Below, one piece after another: positions 8,224 through 14,567 of a DNA stretch of 21,318 nucleotides. The stretch's first letter is position 1. Each line of letters opens with the position of its first letter. The notes beneath the pieces were generated by a model that searched no databases, was not told the DNA's origin, and saw nothing but the letters and a program-made list of their open reading frames with translations. A program made the translations under genes and the position numbers. The DNA is from HGM04593 sp964458275. GTDB lineage: Bacteria > Bacteroidota > Bacteroidia > Bacteroidales > Bacteroidaceae. The stretch lies in contig CAYWIE010000047.1 of NCBI GenBank assembly GCA_964458275.1, positions 1-21,318 of the forward strand. Direction: 5' to 3'.

Positions 8224-8410
8224 TGTTTGTCTATTTATTGGTAGAGTTTATTATATAGAACAAATGGTATGACAAAATCTATCACCTGTATATAATCTAT
8301 AAGCACTGCAATTTATAGAAAAATATACTAATCCACAAGAACGTTTGAAAAAAAGGCTTCTGCATGATATAAAATTTAACGCGGACATCTATAAATAAGC
8401 GCAATTTTTG

Positions 8411-8418
8411 TAAGTTTG
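8411..8418 (+). promoter_or_regulatory. Possible -7 box for the unknown membrane protein gene
   Basis: TAAGTTTG fits TAnnTTTG and would start transcription about 10 bases before the ATG at 8434. There is no matching -33 element. The 8224-8410 stretch otherwise shows only AT-rich sequence. Confidence 0.4.
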
Positions 8419-8433
8419 CAAAAAATAATAAAT

Positions 8434-8853
8434 ATGCGCAGGAAAAAAGGTCTCGACCCAAACATGAAATTCCTATTCGGAAGTGTATTCTTTTTCTTTA
8501 TCTTATTAATAATAATAGGACTCTTCAGCTACTTTACATTGCAGCAATTCTGGCACAACGATGCACCGGACACGGAACAAACTGCGACAGCTCCAATACA
8601 CGATTACTCCATCAGCTTCGACGAGAGCTTTAAAGGTGCACGTTACACTCTATACATCAACGACGATGTCATATACAAAGGAGAACCCGTCGACCCCGAC
8701 ACTGTGATATACGCAAGGCGTAAAGCCGTCGAGAACTCATTGATAGTTGTAGACAACGACGCAGATATCATTAAGGATATAATAGAATTGTCTCTAACGG
8801 GTAAAATCCTGTTAAAACTCAACAACGGGATTCTGTCTTATACGATAGAATGA
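8434..8853 (+). CDS. Unknown membrane-anchored protein
   Basis: I do not recognise this 139-residue protein. After a basic start (MRRKKGLDPN), residues about 12-36 form one strong membrane helix rich in Phe, Ile and Leu, consistent with an N-terminal anchor with the rest outside the cytoplasm. A polar linker (about 40-55) leads to a domain of roughly 80 residues predicted to alternate strands and a helix (ARYTLYINDDVIYKGEP; KILLKLNNGILSYTIE). The start is the ATG at 8434; an in-frame TTG at 8416 lies inside the likely promoter. The stop codon overlaps the start of dispersed repeat copy C, and rpsP follows. Confidence 0.7.
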   Translation: MRRKKGLDPNMKFLFGSVFFFFILLIIIGLFSYFTLQQFWHNDAPDTEQTATAPIHDYSISFDESFKGARYTLYINDDVIYKGEPVDPDTVIYARRKAVENSLIVVDNDADIIKDIIELSLTGKILLKLNNGILSYTIE

Positions 8854-8980
8854 GAAGCTATTTGAATTTTAACAGGAAAATGTTCGTATATTTGAGGTAA
8901 ACCTCTAAAATAGACTGCACTCGCTGTGAAAAATATTCAAGTGAACTTGATATTTCTCGCTCGCTTGTTGCTATATTTGC
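8852..8980 (+). repeat. Dispersed intergenic repeat, copy C (extended form upstream of rpsP)
   Basis: Starts at the TGA of the preceding gene with GAGAAGCTATTTGAATTTT, then GGAAAATGTT as in copy A. It next has TATATTTG (8887-8894), a small hairpin GAGGT-AA-ACCTC, ATAGACT (8910-8916), and a near-palindrome AATATTCAAGTGAACTTGATATT (8932-8954, one bulge) split here as AATATTCAAGT / GA / ACTTGATATT. CTCGCTCGCTTG and a second TATATTTG (8972-8979) follow. Copy D near 20985 shares the first motif, ATAGACT and ATATTCAAG in the same order. Confidence 0.6.
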
Positions 8981-8990
8981 GGGCAAAAAT

Positions 8991-9021
8991 TTTGTAAATA
9001 CCTCAAAAAGCACTACCTTTG
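8991..9021 (+). promoter_or_regulatory. rpsP promoter
   Basis: TTTG (8991-8994), a 19-nt spacer and TACCTTTG (9014-9021) match the complete Bacteroidota consensus. The leader to the ATG at 9080 is about 52 bases. Confidence 0.85.
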
Positions 9022-9079
9022 CACCGCCTATACGAGATATGGGCTAACTCAAATCATTAATCCATTAAAAAACAAACAA

Positions 9080-9613
9080 ATGGCAACAAAAATCAGATTG
9101 CAGAGAAGAGGTCGCAAACACTACGCGTTCTATTCAATCGTAATTGCAGATTCGAGATCTCCACGTGATGGAAAGTTCACCGAGAAAATCGGTACCTACA
9201 ACCCCAACACAAACCCCGCAACAGTAGACATCAACTTCGAAAGAGCATTGTACTGGGTAAACAACGGTGCAACACCTACAGACACAGTACGCAACATCCT
9301 TTCTCGCGAAGGTGTTTACATGATGAAGCACTTGCAGGGCGGTGTTAAGAAAGGTGCATTCGACGAGGCAGCAGCACAGGCTAAGTTCGAGGCATGGAAA
9401 AACGCTAAGGCTAACGCTCTCAGCAGCGTAAAGGCTAAGGAAGCTCAGGCTAAAGCAGAATTGAAGAAATCTCTCCTTGATGCTGAGAAAGAGAAAAACG
9501 CTGAAATAGCAAAGAAAGTTGCTGAGAAGAAAGCAGCAGAAGCTCTTGCAAAGGCAGAGGCTGAGGCAGCAACAGAAGAGGCTGCAGCAACAGAAGAAGC
9601 AGTTGCTGAATAA
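9080..9613 (+). CDS. rpsP: 30S ribosomal protein S16 with long C-terminal extension
   Basis: Small-subunit ribosomal protein that binds 16S rRNA. Residues 1 to about 85 are the S16 fold: MATKIRLQRRGRKHYAFYSI, then VIADSRSPRDGKFTEKIGTY and the helix region RALYWVNNGATPTDTVRNIL. Residues about 90-177 form an Ala/Lys/Glu-rich tail, probably a long helix or coiled coil ending in an acidic Ala/Glu stretch. The core alone is the usual S16 size (about 80-90 residues); Bacteroidota S16 proteins commonly carry such tails. The neighbours rimM and trmD, common beside rpsP elsewhere, are absent. It has its own promoter and terminator. Confidence 0.97.
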   Translation: MATKIRLQRRGRKHYAFYSIVIADSRSPRDGKFTEKIGTYNPNTNPATVDINFERALYWVNNGATPTDTVRNILSREGVYMMKHLQGGVKKGAFDEAAAQAKFEAWKNAKANALSSVKAKEAQAKAELKKSLLDAEKEKNAEIAKKVAEKKAAEALAKAEAEAATEEAAATEEAVAE

Positions 9614-9647
9614 TCCGGCATTTCGGAAAAGCAAATATCTCTTCCAC

Positions 9648-9682
9648 AAAGCCCCTCGAAACGGTCTGTTTCGAGGGGCTTT
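9648..9682 (+). terminator. Rho-independent terminator of rpsP
   Basis: 15-bp perfect stem AAAGCCCCTCGAAAC (9648-9662) / GTTTCGAGGGGCTTT (9668-9682), 5-nt loop GGTCT, followed by TTCGTGT. Confidence 0.92.
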
Positions 9683-10031
9683 TCGTGTACGCATACATCA
9701 ACATACACAGAATCTATCTGTCAACCAATTTTAGGAAAATACACTTTTTAGGAAAATGCACTTCGCCCTCTCATGCCACAAAAAAGTTAATATATACTAA
9801 ATAGGGGGGGGTAAATCTTTAATATCAATAAATTAACTATATTTGTAATAAGCAACAATAGAGACAACCAGCCATTGTACGCAAACGTACACAGTGTCCG
9901 AAAAGGGACAGTTGCAAAGACACGTTCAAAACAGATAATCAACCAATTACGATTTTGAAACAGTTTTTGCAACCAAATCTTAAGCAACCACATAAAAATA
10001 AAAGCATAAGGCAGACACAAAACATCAATAA
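9683..10031. other. Gene-free stretch with promoter-like box, short repeats and hairpins
   Basis: No credible gene. It holds a 16-base direct repeat with one mismatch (9729-9744 and 9746-9761, core TTTTAGGAAAAT), a run of eight G (9804-9811) and a plus-strand TATATTTG box (9838-9845). Downstream are two small hairpins, GTACG-CAAA-CGTAC (about 9879-9892) and TGTCC-GAAAAG-GGACA (about 9896-9911). An open frame on the minus strand (9787-10113) runs into the tandem array and is judged spurious. Confidence 0.5.
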
Positions 10032-10398
10032 AGCCCTGAAAGGGCGACATTATATAGCGTAGCCTGTAAAGGCTATGTAGCCCGCAAGGGCTATGTATTA
10101 AAACAAAGACCAATATAGCCCTGAAAGGGCGACATTATATAGCGTAGCCTGTAAAGGCTATGTAGCCCGCAAGGGCTATGTATTAAAACAAAGACCAATA
10201 TAGCCCTGAAAGGGCGACATTATATAGCGTAGCCTGCAAAGGCTATGTAGTCCGCAAGGGCTATGTATTAAAACAAAGACCAATATAGCCCCGAAAGGGC
10301 GGCATTATATAGCGTAGTCCGAAAGGGCTATGTAGCCCGCAAGGATTATGTATAAAGACAGACCTATAAAGCCCTGAAAGGGCGACATTATATAGCGT
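10032..10398. repeat. REP-like tandem array of 83-85 bp units
   Basis: Units start at 10032, 10117, 10202, 10287 and 10370: three 85-bp periods, one of 83, then a partial unit. Each full unit contains three palindromes: GCCCT-GAA-AGGGC, TAGCC-TGTAAA-GGCTA (varied in the later units) and TAGCCC-GCAA-GGGCTA, followed by an AT-rich linker TATTAAAACAAAGACC. The third unit has TCC for CCC in the last palindrome. The fourth has compensatory and non-compensatory changes, including CCGAAAGGGC and TAGTCC-GAAA-GGGCTA. There are no unique spacers, so it is not CRISPR. Similar short GC palindromes are dispersed in Bacteroidota genomes; no transposase is nearby. Confidence 0.9.
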
Positions 10399-10417
10399 AA
10401 AAACGAGGTTACATAGC

Positions 10418-11028
10418 ATGAAACGAATACTCTACATACTCACAATAGCACTCTCAATCCTCGCCTGCACCGACAAGATTGACAAGAGCAACCGTTACAC
10501 ATTCACCGGCGAGACGATAGCGGACTTCTTGCTCAACCGCAGCGACAGATATTCGCACTTCATCGGTCTTCTGAGGCGTGCGGAACTATTCAGCCTGCTT
10601 AACACCTACGGGCAATATACACTGTTCCTGCCCGACAACACGGCAGTAGAAAAGTATCTGCAAGAGCAGGATTCAATCTATCAAGCGACCAAAGACAGCG
10701 CAACCCAATCTATACGGGTGTAACCTCGCCGCTTGTAGAGGACCTGAGCGACCAACGACAATGGAATGGAGAACGACAAAATCTCAGGAATAAAGACTGG
10801 ATGAAGGCCCCCGACAGTTATTATAGTGGCGCAGGAATACCAATGAGACACAATACTCAAGTTCTTCGCCGCATAATTGACAAGCGTTATTTGGGCGACG
10901 TGGAGCATTGGATACGATTCAGAGATGTTGCAGATGTTGGCAACGATTATAACTTTAATCTTGACTATATAGAACTTGTGCCATTGCACATTGTGAGCGA
11001 TCCATTGAAGCCAGAGGACAGGCATTGA
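10418..11028 (+). pseudogene. Collapsed FAS1 (fasciclin)-family lipoprotein gene
   Basis: The first frame (10418-10723) encodes a lipoprotein signal (MKRILYILTIALSILACTDK, lipobox SILAC) and the start of a FAS1-like domain (TIADFLLNRSDRYSHFIGLL, then YTLFLPDNTAVEKYLQEQDS). It stops at 10723 after a short unrelated tail. A second frame, open through the junction, continues to 11028 with a plausible protein C-terminus: GVTSPLVEDLSDQRQW, DWMKAPDSYYSGAGIP and DYIELVPLHIVSDPLKPEDR. I read this as one gene that lost its middle and shifted frame near 10690-10710. Intact Bacteroidota relatives are several times longer. A short expressed protein from the first frame cannot be excluded. Confidence 0.72.
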
Positions 11029-11120
11029 TAACTGATTAGCATAAATAAAAGAACATATGATGATAAATATGTTTGCATATTAATAGGTGTCAAAATAGTT
11101 AAACTTTGAAAATATAAACA

Positions 11121-11128
11121 TACCTTTG
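11121..11128 (+). promoter_or_regulatory. -7 box upstream of the vestigial lipoprotein start and mcr remnant
   Basis: TACCTTTG fits TAnnTTTG. It lies 22 bases before the vestigial lipoprotein start at 11150 and about 100 bases before 11230. No -33 TTG is found at the standard distance. It may now drive the mcr remnant, radical SAM and HIRAN genes. Confidence 0.45.
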
Positions 11129-11149
11129 CAAGACAACATTTGGGCAATA

Positions 11150-11206
11150 ACGAAACGAATACTCTACATACTCGCAATAGTATTGTCAATCTCTATACTA
11201 ATTTAG
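11150..11206 (+). pseudogene. Vestigial second copy of the lipoprotein 5' end
   Basis: The bases from 11150 repeat the start of the gene at 10418: CGAAACGAATACTCTACATA at 11151 and CTC-CAATAG shortly after agree with the first copy from its second base onward. ATG has become ACG, and the frame reads TKRILYILAIVLSISILI then TAG, compared with MKRILYILTIALSILACTD in the first copy. Similarity fades after about 45 bases. This suggests an earlier tandem paralogue of which only the signal-peptide region survives. Confidence 0.65.
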
Positions 11207-11229
11207 AATGTGAAGGTATAGCATAAATT

Positions 11230-11613
11230 ATGGATAGAAGGAGATTATATAATCAGTTTTTGGAACAGTTCCCAATTGAGAAGTTGGGAACTATGACATT
11301 AGAAGAGTATACCAACCTCAATAAAGACAACTCTTTCTGTTATTGGCTTGAATCCAAGACATATGAGTTAGGTTCAATATGGGGAGGTTCTGCATATAAG
11401 TTTGGCATTTTTAAGTTTGACAAGACACCTAAGCAAAATAATTCAAAATATGCACATGATGACAATTATTCTTGGAGCAGTCGATTAGGAAGTTCTTCTC
11501 AAGAAGCATTCTACAATGTCAGAAATGCAATTGTAAAGATTGCTAATCATGCACGCAATGCAGAATGGGATGAAATAGAAAAGATAACAGAATTATGGCC
11601 GGTAACAACATGA
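11230..11613 (+). pseudogene. McrB N-terminal domain remnant (AAA+ domain missing)
   Basis: The 127-residue product matches the N-terminal region of Bacteroidota McrB-like proteins: LEEYTNLNKDNSFCYWLESK, then ELGSIWGGSAYKFGIFKF and SSSQEAFYNVRNAIVKIANH. McrB normally continues into a GTP-hydrolysing AAA+ motor with Walker A and B motifs; none occurs here or anywhere in the window. The frame ends KITELWPVTT and the next homologous sequence, from 11615, is already McrC. A single deletion joining mcrB to mcrC explains this. An autonomous small protein is the alternative, but less likely given the damaged mcrC beside it. Confidence 0.7.
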
Positions 11614-12598
11614 GTATATAGCTGGAGAAAACTACGACAATGTCTATGATTTATTTGCCGAAATTCTCTCTAAGGGTGTGTCGTATCTATTGAAACAAGG
11701 ACTGCATAAAGAATATGTTGTTAAAGAGGGTACTCTTACAACCCTTAGAGGCAAGTTGAATCTGCAAGGAACAATCAAAGAAAGAATCCGTCAATGTACC
11801 AATCTTGCTTGTGAATATGATGAACTTACAATTAACAATGTATTTAACCAGATCATAAAAACAACAGTTGGCATACTTATAAGCAGATCTGATGTAAAAC
11901 GTGAGAGGAAGAACAACCTCAGGAAGCCAATGATATTCTTTGATGGTGTTGATGACATAGACCAATCTGCAATAAGATGGAACTTGTTAAGATATGACAG
12001 GAATACCAGAACCTATCAAATGATTCACAGCCTATGTTATTTCATACTGCAAAATCTTTTGTTATCGACAGAGCAAGGAAATACCAAGATGCCTCAATTC
12101 TCGGACGAGCATATGAACCTATTATTCCAACGCTTTGTCATGGAATATTACAAGAAGCATCATCCTGAATATAAAGCAACTGCTAAACAGATAAAATGGA
12201 ATTTCAGTGATTACAGTGGCAACTCTTCAAGTATATTGCCTATAATGCAGTCAGATATTACACTGACACTTGGAGAGAGGACACTTATCATTGACACTAA
12301 ATACTATAGCAAGAATCTACAGGAACATTTCGGTAAGTTCACCATCAACTCGCCAAACTTCTATCAAATTCATACTTATGTCATGAATGAAGATAAAGGG
12401 CATACCGGCAAAGTTGATGGAATGCTGTTATATGCCAAAACACAAGCTGAGATTCAACCTAATGGCGATTTCAAGACAAACGATGGCAATTTTCTTATGG
12501 TAAGGATATTGGATCTGAGTCGCGATTTTGAAGACATCAAAACAGAATTAGATAGACTTACAGACTATAATGTTCAGCAAAGAGAACGAAAGAATTAA
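11606..12598 (+). pseudogene. McrC-like PD-(D/E)XK nuclease lacking its N-terminus
   Basis: McrC is the nuclease subunit of the methylation-dependent McrBC restriction complex. The frame is open from 11606, and McrC-like sequence begins near 11615 (YIAGENYDNVYDLFAEILSK). The usual first segment (about 30 residues) and any ATG are absent; the first possible start is a GTG at 11678, giving 306 residues. Counting from that GTG, the nuclease core is intact: Asp193 in QSDITLTLGE and Asp206-x-Lys208 in LIIDTKYYSK. LNLQGTIKERI, NNVFNQIIK and FVMEYYKKHHPEY are family-like. Without McrB, restriction by this locus alone is unlikely. Its 3' end overlaps the radical SAM gene by 29 bases. Confidence 0.75.
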
Positions 12599-13229
12599 TG
12601 CTCCGGTCTTTGCCATAAGCAGGCTTCGAATGGGCACGGATGGCTCCGGAATAACCACCTTGGTTACTTTTATGGGCTGCCCGCTCAAGTGCAGGTATTG
12701 CCTGAATAAAAAGTGTCATGAGCCAATATATGAGACTGATGGCAAGACTCTGCGGAGCGGTATAATGATGCTTACACCTAAGGAATTATATGATATGGTC
12801 AAGATAGACAACATCTATTTTCAAAGTACCGGTGGCGGCATCTGTTTTGGTGGTGGTGAACCTACCTTATACAAAGACTTTATTGTTGAGTTTAAAAAGC
12901 TTTGCGGTGACAAATGGAAGATTACTCTGGAGACTTGTTTACGATGTTCATACAACACTATTAAAGTACTTAGTGATGTTGTTGACCATTGGATAGTAGA
13001 TGTCAAATCAATGAACCCGTTCACCTATCAGGAATATACAGGAGCCATGTTTGGAGTTTTGCAACATTTAAGAGTTCTGCAAATGCTTGTTCCTCAAGAC
13101 AAAGTTACCATCAAGGTTCTCCATATACCGGGCTATAATGACGATGAAGATTTGGATGAAGTTGCAGAAGAGATTAAACAGAACTTTGGCTTTACAAATA
13201 TCTCTAAGATAGAATACAAAAAGATATAA
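12570..13229 (+). CDS. PflA-like radical SAM enzyme, unknown substrate
   Basis: The 219-residue protein has the radical SAM cluster motif CPLKCRYC (Cys37, Cys41, Cys44) that binds the 4Fe-4S cluster and S-adenosylmethionine, and GGGICFGGGEPTLY (GGEP motif) near residue 90. The segment MLTPKELYDMVKIDNIYFQS and the later DVKSMNPFTYQEYTG resemble pyruvate formate-lyase activating enzymes, as does the short length. No glycyl radical enzyme is encoded nearby, and there is no C-terminal SPASM-type Cys cluster. The ATG at 12570 overlaps the mcrC remnant by 29 bases. The stop is 14 bases before the HIRAN gene, so the two are probably co-expressed. Its substrate is unknown; the Cys-rich neighbour is the obvious candidate. 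Confidence 0.88.
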   Translation: MFSKENERINAPVFAISRLRMGTDGSGITTLVTFMGCPLKCRYCLNKKCHEPIYETDGKTLRSGIMMLTPKELYDMVKIDNIYFQSTGGGICFGGGEPTLYKDFIVEFKKLCGDKWKITLETCLRCSYNTIKVLSDVVDHWIVDVKSMNPFTYQEYTGAMFGVLQHLRVLQMLVPQDKVTIKVLHIPGYNDDEDLDEVAEEIKQNFGFTNISKIEYKKI

Positions 13230-13243
13230 CAACACTTTTGATT

Positions 13244-14392
13244 ATGAGTACCGGCAAAGAAAAATGTGATATTCTCAGATGCATCCGTAAGGATGTAGCT
13301 GACAGATATGGTTTGGACTATACACCAACAGAATGTAAGCATCAAGGAGACTGTAGCGGTACATGTCCAAAATGTGATGCAGAACTTAAGGAACTTCAGC
13401 GTCAATTAGAATCGCATGGAATTACTGATATAGGTCTTACAAATATACCCATAGATAATTCTGACAACGACGATGTTCATATCCTTGAGGGTGATGTAGC
13501 ACCTTCTGAAGATGATACTGTTACCGTTACTATGGGTATGCCTGCTCCTCCTCATGTATTCAAGAAGAAAAGACGAATGTTATACAAAGAATGCCGGATA
13601 GCCGGAATTACATTCCATGATTTAAGAGACATATGGGATGAACTCTATGAAGGAGCAGAATTAGCACTCGTCAGAGAGAAAGACAACAAACATGACAGGA
13701 ATGCGATAGCTGTTGCTTTGGCCGGCGATTATGATGACGGCCCTGATGATTTTGATTTTAATTTCATACTTGGATATGTGCCCCGTACTGAAAACAAACA
13801 TCTGGCGACTATGATGGATCTTGGTTGGTCAGACGCATTTGAATGTGAACTAAGCCAAGTCAATGGTTCTACCCCGGACAAGGGCAGCTTATACATGAAT
13901 ATATACTTGGTTATTAAGGACGAAGAAGAAATTGCAGAGCCTGAACATTTATTGCGTGTCCTTGAGTTTGATGACAGACAGATAGAGCGATTTAAAACAT
14001 CTTTAGAGCGAAAGGGTGTATCGTGTCATCGATGGGGAGCATTACTTCCTGATGTCGTCAATTTACCAGAAGAAGGAGAAAAGCTTGTAATTCTACGGAG
14101 GAATGAATTTAACGCAGAATTATATCTGACCCACATTATAGCAAAGGATAAAAATGCCGATTTCTTTGTGAAAGATGAAGAAAGACAAATCGACGATTGT
14201 ATATGGTATGTATTAACAAATGTAATTGGACCTGTTCAAGTATCAAATAACGACATTAAGTTTCTTGATGATGAACCAATCAATAAAGTTCATCCAGAAG
14301 AATATGTATCACTAAAGGCAACTGAAGAACTCTATAGTTTGATTTATGACTCTCAATCAGGATATATAACAGACCTTCTCCAGCCTATGTAA
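13244..14392 (+). CDS. HIRAN-domain protein with N-terminal six-Cys module
   Basis: I start at ATG 13244 (MSTGKEKCDIL), two codons inside an open frame that begins with TTG. Residues 1-50 form a compact module with Cys8, Cys13, Cys31, Cys37, Cys41 and Cys44; the last three are CSGTCPKC, a CxxxCxxC spacing. An acidic linker (about 60-105) follows. The HIRAN domain spans about 116-225: CRIAGITFHDLRDIWDEL, then ELALVREKDNKHDRNAIAVA and ILGYVPRTENKHLATMM. HIRAN domains in SNF2-type proteins such as HLTF bind DNA ends. The last 150 residues are unrecognised. There is no helicase or nuclease domain. Probably cytoplasmic, co-transcribed with the radical SAM gene. Confidence 0.85.
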   Translation: MSTGKEKCDILRCIRKDVADRYGLDYTPTECKHQGDCSGTCPKCDAELKELQRQLESHGITDIGLTNIPIDNSDNDDVHILEGDVAPSEDDTVTVTMGMPAPPHVFKKKRRMLYKECRIAGITFHDLRDIWDELYEGAELALVREKDNKHDRNAIAVALAGDYDDGPDDFDFNFILGYVPRTENKHLATMMDLGWSDAFECELSQVNGSTPDKGSLYMNIYLVIKDEEEIAEPEHLLRVLEFDDRQIERFKTSLERKGVSCHRWGALLPDVVNLPEEGEKLVILRRNEFNAELYLTHIIAKDKNADFFVKDEERQIDDCIWYVLTNVIGPVQVSNNDIKFLDDEPINKVHPEEYVSLKATEELYSLIYDSQSGYITDLLQPM

Positions 14393-14415
14393 AGAGTATT
14401 TGCATATACTTCTAT

Positions 14416-14493
14416 GTGAACGAAGTTAGTGAAATGGATAAAGAGAGAATACTGAAATATAGAGACATTAAGGCATTATTGACATTATTATAG
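14416..14493 (+). other. Short open frame in the gap after the HIRAN gene, doubtful
   Basis: From a GTG, 25 codons read VNEVSEMDKERILKYRDIKA and then LLTLL before TAG. The segment DKERILKYRDIK faintly resembles the C-terminal part of PD-(D/E)XK-family transposases common in Bacteroidota, so it may be a relic. It is too short to decide. Confidence 0.2.
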
Positions 14494-14535
14494 AACCTCT
14501 CATAAAAGAATAGCACAATCTATTACAAAATAGAG

Positions 14536-14543
14536 TATCTTTG
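14536..14543 (+). promoter_or_regulatory. -7 box of the alpha/beta hydrolase gene
   Basis: TATCTTTG fits TAnnTTTG, 24 bases before the ATG at 14568. A -33 TTG at standard spacing is not visible. Confidence 0.55.
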
Positions 14544-14567
14544 CCGTTAAATTAATAAATCAAGTAT

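Noticed and set aside
9787..10113. Minus-strand open frame of 108 codons
   Set aside because: Half of it is the hydrophobic antisense reading of the palindromic tandem array and the rest crosses the G8 tract; no family resemblance and no promoter.
10032..10398. CRISPR array
   Set aside because: The whole 83-85 bp unit is repeated, including the AT-rich linker; there are no unique spacers, and no cas gene is in the window.
12570..13229. Anaerobic ribonucleotide reductase activase or true pyruvate formate-lyase activase
   Set aside because: The sequence is PflA-like, but no nrdD- or pflB-like partner is present in the window and the neighbour is a HIRAN protein, so a specific activase name is not supported.
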